Positions 8,095 through 18,975 of a stretch of 64,000 bases of DNA are shown in pieces. Under the pieces are notes generated by a model. That model searched no databases. It was not told the DNA's origin and saw only the letters and a program-made list of their open reading frames with translations. The stretch's first letter is position 1. Every line of letters begins with the position of its first letter. This DNA is from Leptotrichia massiliensis (GTDB lineage Bacteria; Fusobacteriota; Fusobacteriia; Fusobacteriales; Leptotrichiaceae). The stretch covers positions 620,001 through 684,000 of the forward strand of contig NZ_FNVZ01000005.1 of the NCBI RefSeq assembly GCF_900104625.1. Reading direction: 5' to 3'. The position numbers and the translations under genes were made by a program.

Positions 8095-8712
8095 ATGCTA
8101 AAAAAAATAGGAATAGCAATGTTAATTATAGCAAGTTTAGGAATTGCGGCTACAACAAATGAATCAAAACAAATTAAATTCCATAAAACATTTAAAGAAA
8201 GTAATCAGGTAAATAAAAACTTAAGCAATGAAGATAAAGAAATAATAAATATAGCAATAAACTTTGCAAATGAATATATACAATTAAAAAACCCTGATGA
8301 GTTCGATAAATGGTTTGCAAAAGCTCCAATTACAGAAAAATTTAGAAAGGAATATTTTAGAAAAGAAAAATATATAGATTTAAAGGAAAAAGAATTGTAT
8401 GCAGTAACAAGTGAATCACCTAAAGAAAAATTAACTCCTGCTGAAAAGAAATTTTTAAAAGAAAATAATGATATATATTCCTATTATCAATACGATCCTT
8501 TATTGGGATTAGGAATAGGAGATTTAGTACAGGAAAGTGAATTTCTACTGAAAGAATATAATCCTAAATCTAAAATAGTCCGTTTAAAAGATAAGTATGA
8601 GGAAGAATTTGTTATTGATGGTAGAAAAGGTTATTTAGGTGGAACAGAAATAGTATTAAAACTTGTAAAACAAAATGGAAAATGGTTAATTGATGAATCA
8701 AAAATAAAATAA
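8095..8712 (+). CDS. Exported paralogue A1 (DUF3828-like)
   Basis: 205-residue exported protein: signal LKKIGIAMLIIASLGIAA, then a mostly helical domain with the pattern INFANEYIQLKNPDEFDKWFAKAPITEKF and a C-terminal strand motif GGTEIVLKLVKQNGKWLID. The last motif resembles DUF3828/NTF2-like lipoprotein domains in which a helix bundle packs on a curved sheet. Two shorter paralogues follow at 9252 and 9995; this copy is the most divergent of the three and has about nine extra residues after the helical region. Function unknown. Confidence 0.6.
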   Translation: MLKKIGIAMLIIASLGIAATTNESKQIKFHKTFKESNQVNKNLSNEDKEIINIAINFANEYIQLKNPDEFDKWFAKAPITEKFRKEYFRKEKYIDLKEKELYAVTSESPKEKLTPAEKKFLKENNDIYSYYQYDPLLGLGIGDLVQESEFLLKEYNPKSKIVRLKDKYEEEFVIDGRKGYLGGTEIVLKLVKQNGKWLIDESKIK

Positions 8713-8740
8713 TTAAAAAAAAAATAAAGGAGAACTAATT

Positions 8741-9223
8741 ATGAAAAAAATGTTATTATTTATGATGTTGCTATTATCAGCAATAGTATTTGGAGAAAAA
8801 GTTACAAATAAAATTAATTTTGAAATTTCTCCAAAAGAATTGAGAAATATTGTGAAAAGTGAACCGTTGTCAAATTCACACGATAATGGTAGTTATGCTG
8901 TTTATTATTATGCAAATGTAGAGGATCCGTTAGGTGTAAAAAGACAATTTAACAGTTTTGCTTTTTCTGAAAATAAGTTGTATTCGACAATTTTTGATTC
9001 AGTAACAACAGATGAGGAACATGCAAAAATAATTGAAGCTTATAAAAAAAATATAAATAAGATTTCTAAAGAAAAAATGAATATAAAAGAGCGTAAAGGA
9101 GCTTTATTATTATATAATTCAAAAAAAATAATTGAAATATATAGAGTAGTAGACCATACATTTATAAATGTTGCTCTTTATAGTGCTGGGAAATTAAACA
9201 ATAGTTTGAAAAATTATGAATAA
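8741..9223 (+). CDS. Small secreted protein B, unknown function
   Basis: 160 residues with a signal peptide (KKMLLFMMLLLSAIVFGEK) and a mixed alpha/beta mature domain. A strong AAGGAG ribosome site precedes it. The last third of this gene reappears as a fragment at 9875-9979, showing that it took part in the tandem duplication that created the following paralogues. No recognised domain. Confidence 0.6.
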   Translation: MKKMLLFMMLLLSAIVFGEKVTNKINFEISPKELRNIVKSEPLSNSHDNGSYAVYYYANVEDPLGVKRQFNSFAFSENKLYSTIFDSVTTDEEHAKIIEAYKKNINKISKEKMNIKERKGALLLYNSKKIIEIYRVVDHTFINVALYSAGKLNNSLKNYE

Positions 9224-9251
9224 ATATAAAAAATGAAAGCGAGTGATAAAA

Positions 9252-9833
9252 ATGTTAAAAAAAGTAGGAATAGCTATGTTAATAGTAGCAAGTTTAGGAA
9301 TGGCGGTTACAAGAAATAAATCAAAAGTAGGTAAAGTTCAAAAAACAGTTAAAGAAAGTAATCAGGTAAATACAAAATTAAGTAGTGAGGATAAAGAAGC
9401 GATAAATACAGCAATAAACTTTATGAATGAATATATAGAAATTAGAGATCCTGATGAGCTTGATAAATGGCTTGCAAAAGCTCCAATTACAGAAAAATTC
9501 AGAAAAGAATACCGAAGAAGAGAAAAATATATAGAATTAAGTCAAAAATCACTTGAAGGAAAATTAACTCCTGCTGATGAGAAATTTTTAAAAGAAAATG
9601 ACGATATTCATTATGAGTATGATGCCTTATTAGGAGCAGGAATAATAGATATAAGAGAAGAAAGTGGATTTCAATTGAAAAAATATGATTCTAAGTCTAA
9701 AACAGTTTATTTAAAAGATAAATACGAAGAAGATTTTGTTGTTGATGGTAGAAAAGGTCATCAAGGTGGAACAGAGATAACATTAAAACTTGTAAAACAA
9801 AATGGAAAATGGTTAATTGATGACTCAAAATAA
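9252..9833 (+). CDS. Exported paralogue A2 (DUF3828-like)
   Basis: 193-residue exported protein nearly identical to the gene at 9995 and clearly related to 8095-8712. It has the signal peptide LKKVGIAMLIVASLGMA, the shared LDKWLAKAPITEKFRKEY helix region, and the C-terminal GGTEITLKLVKQNGKWLIDD strand. The ATG at 9252 is chosen because the signal peptide begins there and GCGAGTGA lies upstream; an earlier in-frame codon at 9243 adds only three residues. It is the first copy of the duplicated unit. Confidence 0.6.
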   Translation: MLKKVGIAMLIVASLGMAVTRNKSKVGKVQKTVKESNQVNTKLSSEDKEAINTAINFMNEYIEIRDPDELDKWLAKAPITEKFRKEYRRREKYIELSQKSLEGKLTPADEKFLKENDDIHYEYDALLGAGIIDIREESGFQLKKYDSKSKTVYLKDKYEEDFVVDGRKGHQGGTEITLKLVKQNGKWLIDDSK

Positions 9834-9874
9834 ATTGGACAAAGAAACAAATGAGATAGTGAAGTAATATATTC

Positions 9875-9979
9875 ATTGAAATATATAGAGCAGTAGACCA
9901 TACATTTATAAATGTTTCTCTTTATAGTGCTGGAAAATTAAATAATAGTTTGAAAAATTATGATAAATATAAAAAATAA
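9875..9979 (+). pseudogene. 3' fragment of the 8741-9223 secreted-protein gene
   Basis: The frame encodes IEIYRAVDHTFINVSLYSAG and onward, matching the last ~30 codons of the gene ending at 9223 with a few changes. It has no start and no 5' part. It is a by-product of the tandem duplication. Confidence 0.8.
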
Positions 9980-9994
9980 AAGCGAGTGATAAAA

Positions 9995-10576
9995 ATGTTA
10001 AAAAAAATAGGAATAGCTATGTTGATCGTAGCAAGTTTAGGAATGTCAGTTACAAGAAATAAATCAAAAGTAGGTAAAGTTCAAAAAACAGTTAAAGAAA
10101 GTAATCAGGCAAATACAAAATTAAGTAGTGAGGATAAAGAAGCGATAAATACAGCAATAAACTTTATGAATGAATATATAGAAATTAGAGATCCTGATGA
10201 ACTTGATAAATGGCTTGCAAAAGCTCCAATTACAGAAAAATTCAGAAAAGAATACAGAAGAAGAGAAAAATATATAGAATTAAGTCAAAAATCACTTGAA
10301 GGGAAATTAACTCCTGCTGATGAGAAATTTTTAAAAGAAAATGATGATATTAATTATGACTATGACCCTTTATTAGGATCAGGAATAATGGATATAAGAG
10401 AAGAAAGTGGATTTCAATTGAAAAAATATGATTCTAAGTCTAAAACAGTTTATTTAAAAGATAAATACGAAGAAGATTTTGTTGTTGATGGTAGAAAAGG
10501 TCATCAAGGTGGAACAGAGATAACATTAAAACTTGTAAAACAAAATGGAAAATGGTTAATTGATGACTCAAAATAA
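9995..10576 (+). CDS. Exported paralogue A3 (DUF3828-like)
   Basis: 193-residue second copy of the duplicated exported protein, differing from the 9252 copy at about ten positions (for example VNTKL to ANTKL, and YEYDALLGAG to YDYDPLLGSG). Same signal peptide and C-terminal KLVKQNGKWLIDD. The few substitutions indicate a recent duplication. It ends 48 nt before a strong terminator and so closes the run of exported genes. Confidence 0.6.
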   Translation: MLKKIGIAMLIVASLGMSVTRNKSKVGKVQKTVKESNQANTKLSSEDKEAINTAINFMNEYIEIRDPDELDKWLAKAPITEKFRKEYRRREKYIELSQKSLEGKLTPADEKFLKENDDINYDYDPLLGSGIMDIREESGFQLKKYDSKSKTVYLKDKYEEDFVVDGRKGHQGGTEITLKLVKQNGKWLIDDSK

Positions 10577-10624
10577 ATTAGACAAAGAAACGAATGATAT
10601 AATAAAATAACAATTCATTGAAAT

Positions 10625-10667
10625 AAAAATAGGGATTACTGTAATTTAAAGAAATCCCTATTTTTTT
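10625..10667 (+). terminator. Intrinsic terminator ending the secreted-protein run
   Basis: AAATAGGGATT near 10627-10637 pairs with AATCCCTATTT at 10653-10663, followed by a run of T. Because of the A-rich 5' flank it could also serve ligA, which converges from the right. Confidence 0.8.
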
Positions 10668-10734
10668 ATAAATAAAATTTATTAAACCTATTGAATTTAT
10701 TTAACATTGAAAGTGTTCGGTGATATGTTAAAAA

Positions 10735-13234
<2,500 letters not shown>

Positions 13235-13651
13235 ATGAAAGATCAAAATAATATGGAAATATTGGAGATTAACATTATTAATAATGGAAAAATAGAAAAA
13301 AATAAACTATTTTTATCAGAAATTGAAGATGAAATTAATTTAAAAATAGAAATTGAAAGAACAATATACTTTTCAAAAAGTGATAATATCTTTGATTCTG
13401 TTGTAGAATTGCGAAAAAAATTAGAATTAAATAACATTTATTTACTTTGTAATGCTTCGGTTATTAATGTTTATCCTTCTGGAATGCAAAAAGAATTTGG
13501 AGGGACAAAGGCGTATAAATTACAAATGGGAAAACAAGCTACTTTATCTGATGTAGTAGATATTTTTGATTACGATAGTGAATTAAAAATTGGCAGTGTT
13601 AAGGAACAAGAAGAATTTTTTGAAAGTTGGATAGAAAGTTTCAGAAAATAA
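13235..13651 (+). CDS. Immunity-like protein of a polymorphic-toxin cassette
   Basis: 138-residue cytoplasmic protein with an alpha/beta pattern and a conserved-looking block YPSGMQKEFGGTKAYKLQMGKQATLSDVVDIFDYD, which I associate with small proteins encoded beside CdiA/Rhs toxin tips. That link is from memory and weaker than the context: it opens a 6-kb array of toxin tips and immunity genes. The ATG at 13235 follows AAGGA; a GTG at 13214 would add seven residues. No catalytic motif is visible, consistent with an inhibitor. Confidence 0.5.
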   Translation: MKDQNNMEILEINIINNGKIEKNKLFLSEIEDEINLKIEIERTIYFSKSDNIFDSVVELRKKLELNNIYLLCNASVINVYPSGMQKEFGGTKAYKLQMGKQATLSDVVDIFDYDSELKIGSVKEQEEFFESWIESFRK

Positions 13652-13652
13652 A

Positions 13653-14104
13653 ATGAAAAAAATTATTGTATTATTATTAATTATATTAGTTATATTAGTT
13701 ATATTTATTTATTTTAATAATTCAAGAGAAGTAAAAAAAGAAGGATTTTACTCAATTTCATTTTTTTATTCTGATAATAAAGAAAAAATTTTTGAAGTTG
13801 AAGATATTGAAATTGATTATTTTAAAAATATTATTATAAAGTTAAAAAAATTGGTGAAATTATTGTAAATGAAAGATTGGGAATTGATAGTTTAAAAGGT
13901 GCTAAGTTTATTAATGTCAATAAAAAAGAATTTATTTATTCAATAGATAAAGAAATAACCGATATTTTAGGTTCCAAAAACGAAAAATATAAAATTACCA
14001 CATCTATCTATATGGAAAAAGGATTTGATTTAGAATTTGTAATAGAAAATGAAGGTAAAACAGCTACAATAAAAAAAGAAATTTCAGTTGCTTATAATGA
14101 ATAA
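13653..14104 (+). pseudogene. Frameshifted membrane-anchored protein
   Basis: Two frames, 13653-13868 and 13877-14104, make one protein of about 150 residues if one A is added to the A7 tract near 13846: the first then runs on as KLKKIGEIIVNERLGIDSLK into the second. The N-terminus is a transmembrane anchor (KKIIVLLLIILVILVIFIYF) and the rest is a small beta-rich domain. It begins one base after the preceding stop, so both were one operon. It may be an immunity protein for a membrane-acting toxin; function unknown. Confidence 0.55.
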
Positions 14105-14119
14105 TAATTAATATTTTTT

Positions 14120-14541
14120 ATTAATGATTATTCCATATATGAAATTTATTATAGAACAATAGGTCAAGAGCATTATGATATATTAAAAAATACAGGTAAT
14201 TTAAAAGGAACAGGAGAAACGTCAATATCACCTAATTTAGGATTTACAGATAGTTATGATGGTATTCAACTGAAATTTTATACAAAGCAAGGAACTATAA
14301 ATGAAATGGAAAAAATAGGAATAAGATCAGAAGGTAATGTTGTTAAAGATAAATATCCTAATATGCCAATGCCTGAAAAAAGTTCTGGCTGGGGATATAA
14401 ATTTGTGCGTTTTAAAGAAAAAAAAATAAAATAACAGGAGAAAAACAAATAAATATTCAACTTGGAAAAGAAAAAGGAAAAGGGGTAGAAATATTTAATC
14501 AAAATCTTAAAGAATACGAAGTAATAAAGGAGAATAAATAA
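14120..14541 (+). pseudogene. Polymorphic-toxin C-terminal tip, copy 1, frameshifted
   Basis: The frame starting near 14123 reads NDYSIYEIYYRTIGQEHYDI, then a domain with ISPNLGFTDSYDG, MPMPEKSSGWGYKF and, after a shift, INIQLGKEKGKGVEIFNQNL. This matches the C-terminal toxin domains found at the ends of FhaB/CdiA/Rhs-like proteins; the YR...HY pattern suggests an ADP-ribosyltransferase-type fold, which is tentative. It has no start, signal or N-terminal delivery part, and one A is missing from the A9 tract at 14418-14426. Its stop is one base before the immunity gene at 14543. Bases 14335-14419 are identical to 18243-18327. Confidence 0.6.
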
Positions 14542-14542
14542 A

Positions 14543-15085
14543 ATGGATTTAAAAAGTGAAATTACAATTAGCGAAGTATTTGAATTAATAAATGATTATT
14601 GGAATAAAAGAATAACAAAAAAAGAGTTTCTTAATAAATTTTCCTTTACAAAGGAAAAGAAAATTGAATTATTAAAAAAAAGTTTTGAACAAGCATTTTT
14701 TCAAAAGTCTGAAGACAAAATAGATGATTTAGTTAGTACAGTTATATTTTTTAAATTAGAAGTAGAATTTGCTGATATTTTATGTAGATTATCAAAAGAA
14801 GAATGGCATAACGAACATGAAACAATAGCTTCAATTTTTCAATGGATACATTTACTCCAAACAATAGACTGTATATACGAACTAGCAACTTCAAATTTTG
14901 AAAAATATCGTTGGGATGATAATTTTGCATTAGTGAGAAAATGCTGTTTTGCTTTGGGAGATATTAATACTCCTAAGGCGAAAGAGAAATTGGAATTGTT
15001 ATTACAGAGTGAAGAAGAGACTATAAGAGAACATGCAATGGAGCAGTTAAAGAGATGTGATTTTACAAATAAGGATGTAGAATGA
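14543..15085 (+). CDS. HEAT-like immunity protein, copy 1
   Basis: 180-residue all-helical protein with HEAT-like repeats in its C-terminal half (WDDNFALVRKCCFALGDINT and EKLELLLQSEEETIREHAME). It sits one base after a toxin tip and is preceded by AAAGGAG located inside that tip, the usual toxin/immunity coupling. The C-terminal ~75 residues are almost the same as those of the protein at 18434, while the N-terminal part is different, so these are recombinant relatives. Predicted cytoplasmic inhibitor of the cognate toxin tip. Confidence 0.65.
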   Translation: MDLKSEITISEVFELINDYWNKRITKKEFLNKFSFTKEKKIELLKKSFEQAFFQKSEDKIDDLVSTVIFFKLEVEFADILCRLSKEEWHNEHETIASIFQWIHLLQTIDCIYELATSNFEKYRWDDNFALVRKCCFALGDINTPKAKEKLELLLQSEEETIREHAMEQLKRCDFTNKDVE

Positions 15086-15179
15086 AAGGATTGAGTATGT
15101 GAAAAATATTTATGTAACACTAGATAACGAATTTAACTTTATAAAAGGTAGAAATTATTAGAAAGTGGTGAAGTAATTT

Positions 15180-15553
15180 ATGAATATAGAAACCTATAAA
15201 AAAGCAAAAAAATATTTTTACATTATAATGGGAGTTATTTTTATATGCAAAGAGAACAATATCTTGAACAATATATGAAATTTAATATTTCAAAAAAAGA
15301 AGAAAGAAAATGGTTAAAAGAAAAAGTAGAGAAAATACTATCAACAATAAGTAAAGTGAAGAATATAAACTTAAAATATGATAAATACTGGGATATTCTA
15401 TATATATTAACTAAAACTTTAGAAGATAATTATCTTTTAGATAAAACAATAAGTATGTTTGAAAAAGATTTAAAATATCTAGATATATTTTCAATTAGCA
15501 TGATATTGGAAATGATGCCAAGTGACATTAAATCATTTCATAAACTGAAATAA
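15180..15553 (+). pseudogene. Immunity-like gene, frameshifted, with a toxin-tail 3' end
   Basis: A start at 15180 reads MNIETYKKAKKYF and then fails, but adding one A to the A7 tract near 15210 continues it as KKIFLHYNGSYFYMQREQYL into the frame that is open from 15245. The combined protein of about 123 residues looks like a small helical immunity protein. Its last 12 residues, MMPSDIKSFHKL, are those of a toxin tail repeated at 16881-16917 (36 of 37 bases identical), so the original 3' end has been replaced by recombination. Confidence 0.5.
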
Positions 15554-15589
15554 AATTGTAAAAGAAAATATTTTGAGGAGTACATTGTT

Positions 15590-16102
15590 ATGAAAAAATA
15601 TTTAGTAGAAAAAATTCTTAAAGTCGACGGAATTGAAAGATTTGTATTAGTAAAAGATACATCAGATAATAAAAAATTAAAGATGTATTTTTTATCAGAT
15701 ATGGAAGATTATGTAGAAACCTTTGAAAATATGAAAGATATAAAAAAAGGAGATATATTAGAAGGAAGATTGTTAATTGTTTTTGTATGTGAAAGCATAA
15801 AAATAAACAATAAAAAAAATGAACAAAGCTCACGTTCTTTTTCTTTTAAATCATTGGTTAATAAATCTAATAAAATATCATATGAACAACCTATAAAAAA
15901 TTCATCTTATATTGAAGCGATAGTAGAAGTATATAGAGTAATAGATGAATATTCTATATATGTAAAATCAGATATTTCTGACAGAAAAATATTAATAGAT
16001 TTTGAAAGTAGGATAAGCTATAATAAAGGTGATATGATTTATGTAGAAGGAGAATTAAAAATAGACGATTTTAAAGTTATTAAGAACTCAAAAAAGGTGT
16101 AA
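15590..16102 (+). CDS. Orphan immunity-like protein C1
   Basis: 170-residue cytoplasmic protein preceded by GAGGAG. It has two beta-rich segments, each with a GD-type turn (KKGDILEGRLLIV and NKGDMIYVEGELKI), separated by a polar linker, suggesting a duplicated or OB-like small barrel. It is paralogous to the next gene at 16187. Its place between toxin tails suggests an immunity protein; I do not recognise a named family. Confidence 0.5.
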   Translation: MKKYLVEKILKVDGIERFVLVKDTSDNKKLKMYFLSDMEDYVETFENMKDIKKGDILEGRLLIVFVCESIKINNKKNEQSSRSFSFKSLVNKSNKISYEQPIKNSSYIEAIVEVYRVIDEYSIYVKSDISDRKILIDFESRISYNKGDMIYVEGELKIDDFKVIKNSKKV

Positions 16103-16164
16103 AAGTAATAATGTATGATGGGAAAATACAATCTATGATGCCTTTTAAAGTTCCAGCAAAATAA
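16094..16164 (+). pseudogene. Toxin-tail remnant
   Basis: The frame reads KGVKVIMYDGKIQSMMPFKV to a stop at 16164. It resembles the tail at 16850-16917 (VAVVFEDGRLQSMMPSDIKS), so it is the last ~22 codons of another toxin tip. It overlaps the end of the preceding gene. Confidence 0.5.
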
Positions 16165-16186
16165 ATTGAAAGATGGGAGTATAAAA

Positions 16187-16648
16187 ATGGAAAAATTTAT
16201 AATAAAGAAAATAGAAGCGGATTTTGATGAAAGGTGGTTAAGGGTAAAAAAAATAGATGATGGAAAAGAATTTGGTATATATTTCATGGAATTTTCAGAA
16301 GATGTTTTTATGATGAACAATATAAGTATGAAAAGAAAGGTAGGAGACATAATAGAAGGAAATCTGTTTATATCTTGGATAACAGAATTTGAAAGAACAA
16401 ATGAAGAATTAATGTACGTACAAAAAAATGAATATTCTGGAATAGATGCAGTAGTAGAAATAACAGAAGTCATAAATGAATTTACTTATTATGCAAAAAA
16501 TTCCATTGTAGACAGAGACATAATTTTGGATATGGAAAAAGATATGGATTTAAAAAAAGGAGATAGGATCTATATAGAAGGAAGTTTACAGATAGAACTT
16601 GAAGAATACAAGGAAAGACTCGGATTATTGGAAGATTGGAAAAGATAA
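16187..16648 (+). CDS. Orphan immunity-like protein C2
   Basis: 153-residue paralogue of the protein at 15590, sharing the pattern IIEGNLFIS...AVVEITEVINEFTYYAKNSI...KKGDRIYIEGSLQIE. The ATG at 16187 follows GGGAG; a TTG at 16166 is less likely. It comes directly after a toxin-tail remnant, again a tip/immunity order. Function inferred from context only. Confidence 0.5.
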   Translation: MEKFIIKKIEADFDERWLRVKKIDDGKEFGIYFMEFSEDVFMMNNISMKRKVGDIIEGNLFISWITEFERTNEELMYVQKNEYSGIDAVVEITEVINEFTYYAKNSIVDRDIILDMEKDMDLKKGDRIYIEGSLQIELEEYKERLGLLEDWKR

Positions 16649-16654
16649 TGTAAT

Positions 16655-17045
16655 AATCTCTTTTCCTTTAGAAAAAAGATTAGGTGTTTCTAAGGGAACA
16701 TTTGAAAACTCACTGGAAGGATTTAAGAACTTTACTGAATAAGCAGAAAGAGTAATTAAAGAAGCTAAGAAAAATAAGAATGTAAGAAATGTAAATGGTA
16801 AATCATTTTACTATATTGATGGTGCTGACAAAATAAAAAAAGGTGTCGCAGTTGTATTTGAAGATGGTAGACTTCAGTCAATGATGCCAAGTGATATTAA
16901 ATCATTTCATAAACTGATGGAGAGTTACAGTATGTTACACCAGAAGCAGTTAACCGACGTCAAAAGACTGAAAATTTAGCAGTAAAGCTGCCAACGGATA
17001 TATTGCTCAGCAGGGCGTTCAATGGCTTGGTATTAAAACAGTTTA
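16655..17045 (+). pseudogene. Degraded toxin C-terminal modules
   Basis: One frame reads SFPLEKRLGVSKGTFENSLE, a stop at 16741, then NGKSFYYIDGADKIKKGVAV and the tail LQSMMPSDIKSFHKL. A second piece from 16919 reads GELQYVTPEAVNRRQKTENL and, after a shift, AANGYIAQQGVQWLGIKTV. Both have the look of filamentous-haemagglutinin/CdiA-type C-terminal regions. No intact gene remains. Confidence 0.5.
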
Positions 17046-17067
17046 AAATGAATAAAGCAGGAAATTT

Positions 17068-17717
17068 TAATGAAATACTGTAATCGAGCCTTCAGAAAAA
17101 ACTTATACATTAAATTCATCAAAATCGAATTGGAATTTCAAATCAGAAATTCCAAAAACAGCAGTGAAAAATTCTGAAGGTAATTATACATTAGGTAGAA
17201 ATAATGAATGGAATTTTGATACTAAATATAATATTCCGTATACTGAAACTGGAAACAAAGGTCAAGGATTAGTTTCTGTTCCAACTTATAAGATTATAGC
17301 AGAAATTATGATGTTTTTTATCGTTCAATTTCTGAAAAACATTATAATAGATTAATGGAAACAGGAGATATTCCTCCTAAAAAAGAAACAAGTATTACTC
17401 AGAATTTTTCATATTCTTCTGGATATCAAGAAAAACATGGTGGAATGACTGTAGAGATAAAAACAAAACCAGGAACTTTAAGAGTTTTAGAGCAAATTGG
17501 AGTGAAAAATAATTCAGCTTCAATTATAGACGATTTGTACCCAAATATGAAACAAACTTTTCCTGGATGGGAGAAAATGGGGCGTGTTCAATTTAAAGAG
17601 GAAAAAAGTCAAATAACTATAAATTTAGGTAAAGGTAGTGGTTTAGAGATATTTAATCAACGGATTAAACAGATAAATGTTAAACAAGGAGATATTCATC
17701 ATGGAAAAAATAAATGA
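17068..17717 (+). pseudogene. Polymorphic-toxin C-terminal tip, copy 2, frameshifted
   Basis: The upstream part reads EPSEKTYTLNSSKSNWNF and has a second internal repeat of that type (YTLGRNNEWNFDTKY), then changes frame near 17308, where one A is missing in GAAATT. The restored protein continues NYDVFYRSISEKHYNRLMET and ends with INLGKGSGLEIFNQR. This is the same toxin-domain family as the 14120 copy. The end overlaps the immunity gene at 17701 by 17 nt. No delivery domain is present. Confidence 0.6.
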
Positions 17718-18216
17718 TTTCAATGAAGCTAAAAATTTGCTAGAAAAATATTTAGATAAAAAAATATCAATAAATAAATTGAAAAAAAAATATTTTATTG
17801 ATGATATAAAATTTATAAAAGAAGAATTAGAAAAAGCCTATTTATTTAAAGATAAAACAAAATTAGATATTTTATTTTGGTTAATATTTACATTTGATTT
17901 GTATTCTGAGGAATTCATAAATATCTTATGTAAGATTTCAAAAGAAGAATGGCATTGGAGACATGAGGATATTGCTATTTATTTTATGGAAATGAAGTTA
18001 CCGTCTACGCTAGAATGTCTTTATGAATTAGCAATTTCAGATTTTGAAAAATATCGTCATGATGAATACTGTCAATTAGTTGAAAAATGTTGTTATGCAT
18101 TGGGAGCAATAGGGACGGAAGAGGCAAAAGAAAAACTTAAATTGTTGGCTAAAAGTGACAAAGATATTATACGAGAACATGTTGAAGATACATTTGAAAT
18201 GTATAAATTATCTTAA
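17701..18216 (+). CDS. HEAT-like immunity protein, copy 2
   Basis: 171-residue helical protein related to the genes at 14543 and 18434 (shared EEWHWRHEDIAIYFMEM, YELAISDFEKYRHDEY, CCYALGAIGTEEAKEKL). The start at 17701 follows AAGGAG and overlaps the toxin tip, giving translational coupling. It is the most divergent of the three, in line with its different toxin partner. Confidence 0.65.
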   Translation: MEKINDFNEAKNLLEKYLDKKISINKLKKKYFIDDIKFIKEELEKAYLFKDKTKLDILFWLIFTFDLYSEEFINILCKISKEEWHWRHEDIAIYFMEMKLPSTLECLYELAISDFEKYRHDEYCQLVEKCCYALGAIGTEEAKEKLKLLAKSDKDIIREHVEDTFEMYKLS

Positions 18217-18242
18217 TTAGGAAAGAGAAATTGCACTCAAGA

Positions 18243-18432
18243 TAATGTTGTTAAAGATAAATATCCTAATATGCCAATGCCTGAAAAAAGTTCTGGCTGG
18301 GGATATAAATTTGTGCGTTTTAAAGAAGAAAAAAGACAAATAAATATACAATTAGGACAAGAAGGAGGGAAAGGATTAGAAATATTTAATCAGAATTTGA
18401 AAAAGTATGAATTTATAAAGGAGAATAAATAA
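18243..18432 (+). pseudogene. Polymorphic-toxin C-terminal tip, copy 3, 3' fragment
   Basis: Only the last ~60 codons remain: NVVKDKYPNMPMPEKSSGWG through INIQLGQEGGKGLEIFNQNL to a stop directly before the 18434 gene. The first 85 bases are identical to 14335-14419, but this copy lacks the frameshift. It is a displaced tip brought in with its immunity gene. Confidence 0.6.
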
Positions 18433-18433
18433 A

Positions 18434-18964
18434 ATGGAAGCAAAAAATAATGAACTTTTAAATATAGTGATTGAATTAATGAAAAGTAAAAATAAAAATG
18501 AGATAAAAAATAAATTCAATATTAACGATAAAGAAAAAGTAAAAATTATTAAAAAAGGGCTAGAAAAGGCTTATGATGAAAAAGATGAAGATAAGCTTTA
18601 CTATGTGTGTTCAGCAATATGGGAATTTAATTTACATACTGAAGAATGGATAGATATTTTATGCAAATTATCAAAAGAAAATTGGCATAACGAACATGAG
18701 GATTTTGCAAGTTATTTTCAAGAAATGAGATTACCAAGAACAATAGACTGCATATATGAATTAGCAATTTCAAATTTTGAAAAATACCGTTGGGATGATA
18801 ATTTTGCACTGGTCAGAAAATGCTGCTTTGCTTTGGGAGACATAAACACTCCTAAGGCGAAAGAAAAATTGGAATTATTATTACAAAGTGATGAAGAAAT
18901 GATAAGAAAACATGCAATGGAGCAATTAAACAGATGTGACTTTACAAATAAAGACGTCGAATGA
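18434..18964 (+). CDS. HEAT-like immunity protein, copy 3
   Basis: 176-residue helical protein. The C-terminal ~75 residues (ISNFEKYRWDDNFALVRKCC onward, ending RCDFTNKDVE) are nearly identical to those of the 14543 gene, whereas the first 70 residues differ, consistent with recombination within the conserved half. It is preceded by AAAGGAG inside the toxin fragment. Its stop overlaps the ATG at 18961 ahead of the DUF4291 gene. Confidence 0.65.
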   Translation: MEAKNNELLNIVIELMKSKNKNEIKNKFNINDKEKVKIIKKGLEKAYDEKDEDKLYYVCSAIWEFNLHTEEWIDILCKLSKENWHNEHEDFASYFQEMRLPRTIDCIYELAISNFEKYRWDDNFALVRKCCFALGDINTPKAKEKLELLLQSDEEMIRKHAMEQLNRCDFTNKDVE

Positions 18965-18975
18965 AAGGATTGATT

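Larger units (their letters stand above)
9131..10626 (+). repeat. Tandem duplication of ~750 bp (two copies)
   Basis: The segment beginning at 9131, inside the 3' end of the 8741 gene, and running through the paralogue gene to about 9882 is repeated almost exactly from about 9875 to 10626. Both copies end in related sequence around ATTCATTGAAAT, which may have been the junction. Confidence 0.85.

Noticed and set aside
15118..15180. Possible tiny gene after the first HEAT-like immunity gene
   Set aside because: The frame from ATGAAAGGATTG stops after six codons; it matches the first bases at 18961 and is duplication debris.
17164..17355. 63-codon frame as an independent gene
   Set aside because: Its first part is the in-frame 5' section of the frameshifted toxin tip and its last residues are out-of-frame noise after the missing base.
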